Under the pieces are notes generated by a model. That model was not told the origin of the DNA. It did not search any database and worked only from the letters and a program-made list of their open reading frames with translations. Positions 32,180-44,867 of a DNA stretch of 64,000 nucleotides are shown here, piece after piece. The first letter of the stretch is position 1, and every line of letters starts with the position of its first letter. This DNA comes from Chlorokybus atmophyticus (Eukaryota; Streptophyta; Chlorokybophyceae; Chlorokybales; Chlorokybaceae). The stretch spans positions 783,797 to 847,796 of the forward strand of contig RHPI01002823.1 of assembly GCA_009103225.1 (NCBI GenBank). Direction: 5' to 3'. The position numbers and the translations under genes are program-made.

Positions 32180-35100
32180 ATGGAGGAGCCTCCGGACATG
32201 GACGAGATGGAGTGGCTAGCGATGGAGTCCTCCATGGCCGAAGAAGAGCAGATGTTCCAGGAGCAGATGGAGCTGCTTGATGAGATGGACAAGCAAGCGG
32301 AGAAGCATGACAAGCAGGCGGCCAAGCATACTCAAGCAAATGTGTATGAGAAGGTTCAAGATGGTAAGCTCTTTTGCGCTAATGTACAACTGTTCGGCGT
32401 GGGCCTGCTTGGATCGTGTCAAGCAAGCAATTCAGATCAACCAACTAGTATTTTTACGTAAGCAAGTTTGCAAACAAGCAGCTATGAAGGGAGTAGCGTA
32501 AGCTTGCTACATTTACTTTAAATGCGATTTAGCTACTTTGTTGTCAATCGTACGGAGTGGTTGCCAACGTTGCAGGCATTCATTGCCATCACGAGTTAAC
32601 AGTAGAATCGCTGCTTGATACTATATGTTGACAGCTGGTCATCGTAACAGCATTGTTCAACAACTTGAAACTGTCGTCCAATGCCGACTCCTTAAGGCTG
32701 CAGTAGAAGTGGCAAAGTTGAAATGCAGCATGCCAACATTGCCGCGTGCTGATTGATGGACCTCGTGCAGGCGACATTGCGCATGCTGTTGAGAGAGAGA
32801 AGAAGCGCTTGAGAGATGCCCCCAGCGGCAGTCAGCAAGGTCACACAGCAGTGCAGCAGAGACTGTCATGTACGTGCTCTGGTCTCTGTATCTGGAGACG
32901 ATTGCATTATGTGCAGGTGGTGCTGAAGCCGCAGGTCCTGCCCCAACAAAGAAGCGCTGGGTTCCCATGTCAGCACCGACGCGCTTTGCATGGATGGGAG
33001 CTGCCGAGCAACAGGAAGGTGATGAAACAGAACAACAACAACAACAACAAGACCACACAGGCACCGATCCTAGCCCGTCCACTGCGCCGGAGGTGCCGCC
33101 ACCCGCTGCACGCAAGCCCGCAAAACCATGCAAGCGGGCAGTTGACATAGAAGGGCTGTGCTTCTCTGTCACTGCACCCGGCGGCGAGCGCGTGTATGTC
33201 GAGCTGGAGGATGATACGTGTGAGGAACCGGCCGCATATGCACGCGCCTCAGCGTACCGCAACGTTATTGCATCCACATCTGGTGAGACTCTTCAGCCTG
33301 TGCTATGCTTATGTGGACAGGGCAGAAGGTAATCAGATTTTTTTGTGGATGTAGTGGTCAAATTTTGCAATGTTCACAATGTTCGCTGGCTTAGGAAGGA
33401 AAGGGTTGCTTTCTGAGCCATTGGACGATCTATTGGAGCAAATCGAACAAGATCGCTATGACAGGGCTTTACAGGTAGTGGTAATACTAAGCAGACCTGA
33501 TTTGCAAGGCCCTGTTACTCAGGCTGTCAGCGCTATACACACATCCATGTTGTTTGTCGCGTCCCGCAGGAGTCAGACGCAGCCACGGCGCGCACGGCAG
33601 AGGCTCCATCCACAAGCAACCGATCCCAGAAAGAGCAGTTGTGGGTCGACAAGTATGCACCTCGCATGTTTACTGATCTTCTGAGTGACGAGAGGACCAA
33701 TCGTGAGGTAAGGAGCTACAATACTTTTGCTTAGGCAACAGGCGTAGTGAAGCAACTGCTACTGTGCGTTCCAAAGTAAACAGCCTGTTACTACTGTTTA
33801 TGTTCGTTTCTCTTGCAGGTGTTGCGGTGGGTGAAGGCCTGGGACGCGTGCGTCTTCAACAAGCCTTTGCCAGCATCCAAAAAGCTCCCCGCATTGCACC
33901 AAGTGAGTGGTAACCACAAACCGCTCAAGCCTTGGGAGGTCAGTGAAGAAATTGAGTTTGGCCCTGATGGACGACCTCAAGACAAGGTTGGTATCCCAAA
34001 CTTCTTAAACACAAGCTTGCAGACACGCATAACGACTTGCTTGGCTACAGGTGCTGCTGCTGTGCGGGTCTCCAGGCCTTGGCAAAACAACCCTTGCTCA
34101 CATTGTTGCACGACACTGTGGTTACCGCGTGGTGGAGGTCAGTGTCACTTGAACACTTGACTCTGCAACGGATAGGTGCTGTGGTGCAATCTGGTGCTTG
34201 CATGTTGAGTTGCATAAGACACGGCAGCCTTCCCAACCATACATACATCACACAGCACTGAAGGCAGTCAAAGAGCGCAAAAAGGATGCGGCTGACACCT
34301 GACCTCTACCCTGCAGGTGAATGCTAGCGATGACAGGTCAGGTGCCGTATTGACACAGCGCATCACAGATGCCGTGCAGATGCAGGCTGTGATGGGCGAC
34401 AGACGTCCCAACTGTTTGGTGAGCTGCTGAAGGTTGAGTCATTTGCTGCGCGCACTTTGCGCCTGGGTTTTGCCACGCGTTACAACTCAGTAAGCGTCTC
34501 TTGCTAGTGGCCATGTCATGATGGCGTCATCCATGGCAGGTGATTGATGAGATTGATGGTGTTAGTGGGGGATCTGACGCCAAGGGTGCCATTGAAGCCT
34601 TGATACGTATTGTAAGACAATCATGATGTTGTTGCAAAACAAAGGTGCTGGTTTTTACGTTAACACCAGCAGGTGATGTGCAGGTGCAAGCTGAAGCTGC
34701 CCCGGTTGCAAATGCATCCGCACCTGAGGCAAAGAGCAAGAAGCGCAGTGCTGCTGCGACTGCTCGACGCTTGTGCCGGCCGGTAAGAGCTATGCAGCAC
34801 GTGTCAATGTGCAATACAACACTGTTTGTTTCTATGGTTCAATATCATACTGTCTGTTGCCTTTGGCCTATGCAGATCATTTGCATCTGCAACGACCTAT
34901 TCGCACCTGCCCTGCGGCCTCTACGTCAGGTAGCCAGGTACAACTGGTTTTTATAAGCTAGAACGGTGCTGGTGTCCAGGCTGTAACCTGACTTGCGATC
35001 CATCGACAGGGTGTATAGGTTCAATCAGCCCTCCGTCCAGCACGTTGTGTCCAGGTGAGCCCTCCCTCCACAGACGTCAACTTGGCTGCCTTGATACATT

Positions 35101-37697
35101 TACTACGTCATAATACAAGTATCTGCCTGACTTGCACCACGTCTACAGACTTAAGTACATCTGCAAAAAGGAAGGCTTTCATGTGGATACAAGGGCCCTC
35201 AGCGCGCTGTGTGAGTTCACAGGTTGGTCACCAATGCAAACCAATGCTGAACTTGATGGCCACTGTTGCGTGTCATGCATCTGGGAAGTTTACAAGTTCT
35301 TGTCCGTAGAGTGTGACATCCGCTCTTGTCTCAACACGCTTCAGTTTCTGCACCAACAGGGCAAGAGACTCCAACCGGTGAGCTAAAATCTCCGCTTGTT
35401 TGCATTTCACCACATTGTAGCAATGCATGGTCAGTGTTGAAGCATTAAAAACGAATAGTGTGCCCGAATACTCAGGCGGATCTTGCGAAACAAGTCGTGG
35501 GGCGGAAAGACATGGCGCAGAGTGCACTTGACGTCTGGAATCAGGTCAGTGCGCAGCATATTGTCATGAACCAAACACAACATACGGTAGCCATGCGCAC
35601 ACTGCTGTTGATGTCTCTGCTTTACGGCCGTGCAATGTCAGAAGCTCAGTGAACATGCTGCTAACTTGTCTCCTGCTTGCTGTCCTGTATTGTAGATATT
35701 CTTCCAAAGGTTCCGGAGGAGGCGCATGGAGACAAACTCGTCGAGTAGCGGCTCAATCCCAACATCAGCGCAGCAGCGAGAATGGAACCAGCTGTTTTCA
35801 ATGCTCATGTCCATGTACGCTTCAGCACCATGTCTTTGAAGTCCTCGCAGCATTTGTTATGTACATCTGTCATGATGTGTGTGAGGATTTGCCAATTGGT
35901 CTCTTGTGCTTGATGTGCATGTCTTGTACAGGGGAGACAACCAACTCATCATGGACGGCTGCTTTGAGAACCTGCATGGCGTGCGTTTCCATAATGGCAC
36001 GCTCACAAAGACGGTTCGCCATCCATAAAGTTCAAGGCCTAATTTGCTTGAAGTAACATGCAATGCCTGAGCAACATGTTGTACACAGGTGGATTGCTTG
36101 GATTGGTTGGGTGATGCTGACTTGCTGATGCGTCGATCGTACACAGGCGCAAGGATGCATCTGCAAGGTATGTGTAGATAATTGTTGTCAAGCACTTGGA
36201 AGTTGCATGCAGCTTGGCAGCATCGCTTGTGCAACAACGCCTGTTTTTGTTCGCAGCATATGTTCCTGCTGCTGCAATGGCTATGCGCCACATTGCCAGT
36301 GCCACAGAGAGACCAAAGCTGGAGTGGCCAAAGTCACTGTTCAAGTAAGTCTACAGTGTGCAGCAAGCTTTGTGTAAAACCTGAAGTACTCTGAGATTAC
36401 CAGTTTTTGCTGTCAAGTTAGTGTGTGGCTGCTATCAAGTTGATGTGTGCATGGCAGGTTGCGACAAGATCAGAACAGTAGGAGGAGCATTGTTGACAGC
36501 TGGATCAAGGGCGTGAAGCCCGCGACCTACGTGCACATGAGCGTGTTGTCGGCAGTGCAGGACGTCATTTCACCACTGGTGACCATCATCTCGCCAAAGC
36601 AACTGCGGCCGGTATTAATTGGTAGCAATTCACTGCGTGCCATAGGCATCACCCAACACTATGCATCTGACATGTAATGTGTGCAGGTAGCCCCGCAGCT
36701 GCTTAGTGATGAAGAGAAAGCACTGCTTGAGCATGTCATTGACGCAATGATCACGCTCAACTTGACATACACGGCGCCATCCCGCGGCCATGCACCCATT
36801 GGACTCCATGCCAACGGCCTGCAGCCAAACCTTTTTGCTGGACCCCAGCTGGAGCCTCCAATCGCTCTACTACTGCAATACCAGGTAGCAGGTTGAACAA
36901 TATCACATCGTTGTATTCTTACCTATGACATGCGGTCTTTTAATAATAACAATAATGACAAAGCTGCTGCACGCAGGGTCGTTGCGCTCAGCATCAAGAG
37001 TTGTCAGCTCCTGTACGACTTATGCTGGCACACGAGGTAGAGTTCTTGCCGGTAGTCACCAGCAACTGGCCAATGACAACGTGGCCCAACATGTCATGCC
37101 TCGTTGGTGAACATCTATACTCGTGTCTTGATGGCGCATGTGTGGTGTAGGTTGAGCTGGAAACAATCAGAAGGGCTCCCTCAGCTCAGCCCAACTCCGC
37201 AGAACAGCCAAGCACTTCTAACAGCAAGCAAAAATCGGCACATATCTCTACTCCTGCTGCAGAGTCTGCCAAACCAGCACCGGATACACGACAGGCTCAC
37301 AAGGAACAGCAGCCTCAACCAACGAGAAAACCAACCTTCCTCGATGCGTAAGCTGACCGTGTCTTAGCTTATGGTGTGCAACAACACAAGCACCGCTGTT
37401 TGTTGCCAATGAGTGATTGCTGCCTCGCTCAACTGTGTTACTCGCAGGTTTCGAAACATCAATCGCAAGCGTGCTGTGGCATCGGCTGCAGGAGGCGCAC
37501 AGCCGGCACATGCCACTCTGCCCGTAATATACAAGTTCCACGAGGTTCGTACCTGGTTTGGCTTGTATACTGTCAACAGTCTACCCAAGGCAGACATGCA
37601 GAGTTACCACCTTGAGCACAACGCTGAGGAACTTGTATCCTCGCAGGGTTTCACAAATGCGGTTCGTCGACCTGTATACATGAAAGACCTGTTGTGA
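32180..37697 (+). CDS. CTF18: CTF18, alternative clamp-loader large subunit
   Basis: CTF18-RFC loads or unloads PCNA and supports sister-chromatid cohesion. Twenty-five exons: 32180-32363, 32771-32839, 32917-33282, 33395-33474, 33570-33707, 33819-33986, 34051-34137, 34317-34418, 34540-34611, 34684-34782, 34876-34937, 35010-35054, 35149-35222, 35310-35377, 35476-35544, 35696-35814, 35932-36013, 36089-36167, 36257-36344, 36458-36611, 36687-36884, 36977-37036, 37151-37347, 37448-37544, 37647-37697; 935 residues. Marks: [18 protein letters not shown], Walker [22 protein letters not shown], Walker [47 protein letters not shown], and the C-terminal [16 protein letters not shown] that in homologues binds Dcc1-Ctf8. 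The acidic Glu/Met-rich start and a Q-rich stretch near 33015-33050 look disordered. One exon is only 45 bp. Confidence 0.95.
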
Positions 37698-39105
37698 TAA
37701 CAATCAGACAGCAACAGTTAGCAGAGCGCATGCTGATTTGTGTAGCAGTAGCTATCAACTGGATTGTTACATACCCTTAGTCTGTTGGAGCACGGTGCGG
37801 CTATTCACAGATGGTGCTCAGCACCTAGTATCTTTCGTCTGCCATAATATTAACTACTAGCACTGTCATACATGCATTGCATTTGTCCGACTTCAATTGA
37901 ACAGTACTGACTTGGGTTCATGCCATAGTGGCTTGTGTACCTGGGCACCCGCAGTGTCGCACACACTCATGCGCACAAGGCAAGCCAGCAGACTGGCGGA
38001 GGGTAGCGCTAGGGAGGGCATCATGCTCAACACAACTACCACCACATGTATGAGGTGCTTTAGTGCACGCAACGGGGCTCAGCCTGGACTCACACACACT
38101 GGCCCACTAACCAAGACGCATCTGCAGGTGCCTGAGCTGGCCGTGCATGCCTGCCTGCCTGCATGACTAACAGGGGGGCAGTAGTGATAGGGGTAGAGTA
38201 GGCATGGTAGATAGCAGGTGCGTTGACCCCGGTGGTCGAGTTGGTGAGTTGTTGTGTTGTTAGCTTGCATGTGAATATGGCATGTTTGATATTGCACAAA
38301 TTCCCGGCTCCTTTTTTTATACACCCGACACCATCACACCCAACAGAGGCATAACATACAAATCGATGTGCTTTGCAGGGCTGTGTGTTTGTGGTCGTCA
38401 CAGACAAGGTGTTGACAGCAAAGACAGAGTTCAAGAAAGAATCCATGGGCAGCAGTCGTGCCATCCATTGTTGCTAATTCGACAAGGGTGGCAACGTCCA
38501 CACAGGCCAAGGGCTATTTTGCGCTGCACCGTACACGGGTTTGACTTTATGAGTGAAGCAGTACTCTGTATTCAGGGACGAAAGTACGAGCATAGCTCGA
38601 GTCGATACCTACAATACTAATTACCATAACCATCACGGTAATCAAAGCAACAGCAAGCTGCAGTTCTTGCAAGCAGCATGCGTGCACACAATGCCCACTG
38701 CATCATTCGCGCACAGTCTCAGTGCAAAAGGTAAAAGTCGTAGGGCAAAGAAGCATGGTTGTGCAGCCGTATAGGCGGTCAGTGCACTTGCAATTCCAGG
38801 CTATGTTACAACCAGCACACCGTTTTGCAATTGCCAACTCCACCTGAAAACTCATATGCTATGCATTCAAACTGCCGACATTCCATCACCTCACAAGCGA
38901 AGAACTTGCGTCTAAGGATTGCCACTAACCTTGTTGCGGTAGAAAGACCGCCATGAACACGCGCTTACTTGACCATTTACGTGCCAATCTGCTATGTGGT
39001 ATTGGCACCACGCAGATGACAAGTCGGCATACAAGCACTGGGACGGCAATGCTCAATGAGAACTGTAGTAGCATTGCTTCATCCAAAGTATGCCACCAAT
39101 AAACA
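37698..39105. other. Convergent intergenic, no gene recognised
   Basis: This is the 3' flank of CTF18 and of the Pcf11-like gene. Around 38095-38125, CTAACCAAGACGCATCTGCAG resembles CTGACCAAGGCGCATGTGCAG at 29296, and neighbouring words are partly shared, hinting at a diverged repeat. A coding role is not supported. AATAAA at 39099-39104 is on the plus strand and so is not a signal for the minus-strand gene. Confidence 0.5.
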
Positions 39106-42100
39106 CTAGTATCTGACTCGTTTCCGCCGCCTGGTGGCTGCGTCGTCCTCCAACTGGGCCCACTGCAGAGGACGCAACGTGATTAGTACTGGCTAGGTCA
39201 CATTATATGCACAAGCGGCACAGACTTGCAAATCGCTAACAGGCCAACTGCAATGCTTGTAGTACCTGATTGAGTCCGTCATCCTGTATCGAAGCGGTCT
39301 CAACAGGAGCTGGCTCTGCCTGCTCAACCTTCACCTTCACATCCTGTGTCTGCAAGGATACCAAATTGTGCAAGCTGTCGTGCTTTGCATGTCACATTGA
39401 AACAACATGGTTAAGCCACAACAACACGCAATTGCGGTGTAGCTGCAACGAGTGTGCAGCTTTGCGCGCAGCACACGAACGGACAATGCATGGATTCAGC
39501 GTGTTTGGCACAAAGCAAAACAGTACCTCTGCAGGTTCAACTGCGGGCTCAACTGGGCGGACAAGACTGATCAGTGTGGCAAGATCTCCGGTGAGTTGGG
39601 CCGCAGCAAGGGCCTGTAGCAAGTCTGCATATACAAACAAGGTATATGGGAACGACAGTAGTTAAGCAGCCGTAGTGCAGCATACTAAGCGATATGTTCT
39701 TTGCGTATGGGGTAAGCGAGGCAGTGTCACGATGCAGCAAACATGTGAACAATCAACTGCACCTTCAGGCTTGGGTTCTGCAGCAGGTTCAGGCTGCCCT
39801 GCAGGCTCTGCCTTCACAGTGACATTGCTGTCCATACGGCACTTCACATGGACAATGGGACCGCGTTCCTCCGGGCTGAGCTCAGCCGCACCATCCCTGC
39901 TGCTGTTTGCGTATGTGGCCCCTTTGAACATCCATTCCTCTTCATCAGGGTTCCAAAACACCTCAAACGATTCCCCGCACAGTGCACAACGGTCCTGTCA
40001 AGTACAGACATTGTCAGACTGCAGACCCAGCAGTGGTTTTTGGAATACACCCGAAAAAGGAATGATTAGGTTACCTGTGTATCATCTGCGGGAACAGACG
40101 ACAGAGTCGCATCCTCTTTGGGGGCTTCAGCTTCCTGAGTGTCAAAGAAGGACACAGCTGCAGAGCAAAAAAGCTGAGTTTAGCAGAAAGTATTGAAGGC
40201 CATGCAGAAGACGGACAAATAGCAATGCACTCAACAGCATGCGACCCGGAGGCACGTACCAGCATCTGTACCCTCTGTGGCTGTGCCAGTCAGCCATTCC
40301 TACAACAGTAGCAGAGTCAGTTGGCGCCCACAAACCAAAGCAGACTCATCCATGATCCGTCCTTGCACGAGCCTGGCCAAAAGCTGGCCAGGCGTGCAAA
40401 AGAGCTTGGATAACTCACACATGCATGCCTTACACCATGAGTCCAACCTTTGTTGAGACAAACCATGCGCGTGAGGACACCTTCTGTGTCTTCTGGCGCT
40501 TGGTTCTCAAGAAATGCCAATCAAGGTGCTTGCTATAAGGTTCCTGCAAATAGTACATGAGCGCTCAATTGGAAGCAGATTGCGCACATAAAGCAGCAGG
40601 GCCACGCACGCACGACATACCTGTGCAGAAAACCGCAGACCACATGTTCTACACTGATGCGTCATACTGCTGTACAGGTCATCAATGACGGACTGATGAC
40701 GCCTGCAGACAAGGAGGTGTGAGTACCGCTTACAGATTGTCAACTAATCTTTGACTGAGTGACAAGAGGCACATCTCTGCAAGGCGTACTGCTTCAGCTC
40801 CTCTGCACGGAACTCTGTGCCAAGGGACGGTGCCTTGGGCGGTGAGCTGATGGGGGCCGGTTGTTGCACTGGTGGCGTGACAGCCCTTTGGGCAGCCAGT
40901 GCTTCTGCAATAGTAGATAGAGGTGGTGGCATGGGAGGCAACGGCGGATTCGCCAAACCAGGAGGAGCTGTTGGTGGAGGTGCAGGTTGAACAACTGTTG
41001 GTTGTGCAGGAATTGGCATTCCTGACAAAAGACCCTTGGCGGCGAGTGAACTCAACAAGTCGGGTGGAAGCAACGGCGTGGGAGGAGGTTGCATTGGTGC
41101 TGGCGGTGCCGATGGGACTTGCACAGGGGCTGAGAAAGTTGGCAGCGTTGGTATTTGCATGGGAGGGGTGGCAGGCAGCGGCGGCGTGATAGGAAGCCGA
41201 GGTACAGCTGACGCGAGCATGGGTGCAACAAAGTTCCCATCGGACACTGGCATGGAGCCAGCCCGCGACCCAAAATTCAATGCAGCTGAGGAAAGCAACG
41301 AGGCCAGGAGCTCTTCGGCACTCTGCAAACGTCTTCAGTTCAAGCCTTCATGTTGGTTACTCAAGGAAGCACTTGAGACCAACAACAATGCTGCACAGAT
41401 CTGACCTTCATGCCAGCAGGCCCGATTGCTGATACTGGGGGCTGAGCTGTAGTCTGCAGCATGGGTTGTGTATCCACTGAGGGTGCAAGGCCATCCACAA
41501 AGTGATATGCCCCTGCCGGCTGCCGGGGTGGAGGCACTGTACTTGCTGGGGTTGAAGAAAACTGTTGGTACTCTGATGGATCAAACTCTGGCAGGTCAAA
41601 GTCAGGTTCAGGCTGAGCAGGTGCCCTTGACTCTGCACCTGGACGAACCCATATTGTTGGCATAGAATTGTTTGCAACTAAACCTCCTTGATCACAAATT
41701 TGCAGTTGTGATCAAGACAATGCAAGCATCCCATGCAGCCCATCTGATGTCAGTTGACTGCCCAAGTCAAGTCTAACGTGCACTTGCAAACATCAGTCTG
41801 GGATTCAGCAATACCTAGTCGTGCTTGCCGGCCACCTTTGGCTGGAGGTTGTTTAACAGGAGCATTGGGATCGCGCACCCACTTGTAGCTGTTCACGCTC
41901 CCGTTCTGTAACGCACTGGTCAGTGAGAAACGGATTGCTCGTGCACGCAACTGCATGGCATGCTACCAAACATGTCAACTGGAAGAACACAGGACTCGGC
42001 ACCATGTACAAGCCTACTGCCACAAGTTTGCTGTGCTTAACTCACCTTAGGCTTGCCAGCGCCTGGTCGACCAGCTGCACCAGTCTGGTAGGGAGCCCCG

Positions 42101-44229
42101 CGACCAATGGGTTTTAGTGGTGGCAACTCTGCAATGGCGAAACGCATAAGGGAACTCAGCTCTCCCAACTTACTCCATGATGCTTGAACTGTGCTAACGC
42201 ACCTGCAGGGTTGAGCACTTTGAGCTCCACATCCAATTCCTGCAGGATGTCAGCTGGAAAAACTCCCGACCAAGTGCGAAACAAGTGTGACAAAGATGAC
42301 CGCACATCAGGCTCTTGGTACCACATGTGACGAAACACCTGCGAGGCAACAGCAGCATCATCACTGCAAGCACTGTGAACAACACTGGCAAGGGCAAGTG
42401 ATAGGGTGATACAACTCACCTGGACCAGACGACTAGACAGGCGATCTATGTACGGCTGTTTGATGTTTTTTGCAATGCTATCTAGCAGGTACATCAGTGG
42501 TAATTTTGAAACCTTGTCCACCTGCGGCATGTATACACATGGTAGTAAGCACTATCTGCATCTGCCCATGAAAGTTATAAACATACCTGAATGATGCGAT
42601 TGCAAATGGCTGCAGCAATCTCAGCCGCAAACTTTGCACTTTCGCCAGCTACAATTGTCAGCTTGCTTATAAGGGGCTTGCTGTTGAAAGTCAACTCTTC
42701 CAGTGCAATGGCAAACTGCAAGATAGGAGTCGGCAGGTTACAGAACAAGGAGATAGCAACCACAACACATAATGGTGTAGCAAGTACATCTGACAAGTCA
42801 TGATGCATACATCTTTGCCCCGGATGGGTCGGCCCTCCACAGACTTTGCGTCCACAGCACCATTGGCAGAGCTCTGCGGCAGGTATGTAGGGCGTGCGGC
42901 GGGTTGAATAGTGGTGCTGGCAGGCTGGCGAGGCGCTGCAATCAAGTGCATGCTACACAAGTTAACAGCATGACAGGCACGATGACAGGTGTTGGGCTTG
43001 CATCAACGTTGGCAGATTAACTACAACTACCCTAAAGACCCCAAGTCCATGCAACCAAGATCACCTGCGGGCTGCTGGAGAACCTTCAGGTTGGAGTCGA
43101 TGGCTTTCAGGACTTCAGCAGGGAAGACCCCAGACCACGTTCGGAACAAGTGCACAAGTGCTGTCTGATTGCCAACCTCACTGTACCATGCCGCACGGAA
43201 AACCTGCGTGTATATGCACTCAGAATAGAGCACAGCAGACATGTGGTGGATAATGGATTGTACCTCAGGCAGCCGCTGGCTGATTAAAGGTATGTACGGG
43301 CCTTGAATGTTCTTCACTATGCTGTCCAGCAAGTACATGGTGGGAAGCTTGATGCCTTTGTCAACCTAACAGAGCAAAACTGTTTTGCTTACCTCTTACC
43401 TTGCGGCAGACAGGCCGACTAGAAGTGGGCTGTCAGAGCATGCACTGCCTGCCCCAACTTGGTGAAGGCGCGAGAGCTAAACAAACTTACCTCCATGATG
43501 CGGTTGCAAATGACATGGACAATTTCTGAAGCATGCGCAATATTCTCGCCAGCAACCATTGTCAGTTTATTGATCAGCGGTTTGCTGTTGAATGTGAGGT
43601 CACCCATTGCCTCCGTGTACTGCAGGTTACCAACCGGTGAGACGAGGGCGCAAAAGAAGACCGCAAGTAGCAGAGTCTCCTCAACCATGCTTTGCAACCA
43701 AGTCCGTGCATCCGCGCAGCTACCATTCAACTATGGTGCACAAAGGGCAGCTGGCGTATGGGGCTGGCGTATATGGCACAAGCGAAGTGCTCTTGGGTAG
43801 GGCATGCTGGCAGACCAGTTGCGGAGCAAAACGAAAAGAGAGGTGTAACACAAGTGCAGTTGTTGCGACGCATGCCACAGCCATGTTGCAAGCACTCACC
43901 AATGTACCATCACCAAGTAAACAAACAAAGTGAAAGCACAAGACAGCTGGATAGAGTGAAGCATGCCAATGACAACCATCGAACAAGCATTGTGCGCAAT
44001 ACACCGCACACAGAGGTCATACCGGTAATCATACCAGAAAACCTCGTTTCAATGATGATAAGCATGCCTACAAACCAGGGCAACAACAACAGAAAAAAAG
44101 GACTTCCAGAAATCCAGGCGCACTTCGTCAGCGTGCGCTGCTGAAAGCTTATTATACCTGTAATGCAAAAGCACTGGTTGGAACTGCCGGTGCTGCCATC
44201 GCACCAATGGTCTGCGCAGCAGTAGCCAT
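39106..44229 (-). CDS. PCF11: Pcf11-like mRNA 3'-end factor with two CID domains
   Basis: Pcf11 binds the RNA polymerase II CTD through its CID and acts in cleavage, polyadenylation and termination. Exons from the 5' end: 44158-44229, 43491-43619, 43264-43365, 43065-43203, 42811-42935, 42587-42715, 42420-42521, 42203-42338, 42046-42128, 41815-41905, 41406-41677, 40790-41322, 40621-40702, 40481-40543, 40260-40299, 40075-40157, 39763-39994, 39527-39624, 39266-39349, 39106-39162; 883 residues. CID 1 (LPTMYLLDSIVKN) and CID 2 (LPLMYLLDSIAKN) are each spread over three matching exons. A Pro-rich middle (exon 40790-41322) leads to a zinc finger CRTCGLRF with KHLDWHFLRTKRQK, and a second, CALCGESFEVFWNPDEEEWM ending HVKC, as in plant PCFS4 and animal Pcf11. 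No other explanation fits this order. Confidence 0.92.
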
Positions 44230-44867
44230 GCTGCTTCTGTTAATCGATCAGAAGGCAGTAAGAGAGATGACAGAAAGGCCGACACAACTTTACAGAGCAG
44301 CAAGCAGTGTCTGTGACATCCTTCTGTACCACCCCAAGCACAGCTCCAGATCCCTGTGTGCAATCAATTTCGCACATGGAAGCGCACTCAACAAAGACAC
44401 AGCTTCCTCCAACGCCGTCCCTGCCATCCCGCCCGCCGCCACCGCCACCACTGCGGCCGACTAGAAACACTACGCCTAAACCCTAAACGGTGCGAACGAA
44501 CAAACAAACGTAATGCTAATAAGCAAATGTAAACGTTAGCACTCGGCGACCCCTCTTGCTGGCTTCCGTTCGTTAGATTGCTCTTCCGCAGCATGCTCTA
44601 GACTGCCACGTGTAGCGCTCTGCTTGCCTCCCGGCCGCAGGTGGTGGTGAAGAGGGTTGTCTGGGTTGTCGTCGTCGCCCATAGCAGGAGTACGACAGCC
44701 CGTTTCAGCGTCAGTTGTTGAGAGCGCAGTAGTCTAGTCTGGTACGTCGTGGAGGGGACAGGTGGAACCAGGCTTGGCTTCTGAGTGTGAGTGTAAGATT
44801 GAGCTTCAGTTCAGGCTTGCAGGCTTGCAGGCTTAAAGCTGTGAGCTTCAAGCGAGCGCGTGTGGAC
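44230..44867. promoter_or_regulatory. Divergent intergenic region with telo-box
   Basis: The region separates the start of the Pcf11-like gene (minus) from the C2/zinc-ribbon gene (plus). AAACCCTAA lies at 44478-44486 inside CTAAACCCTAAAC. GC-rich triplets precede it. A shared regulatory region is plausible but only position supports it. Confidence 0.5.
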
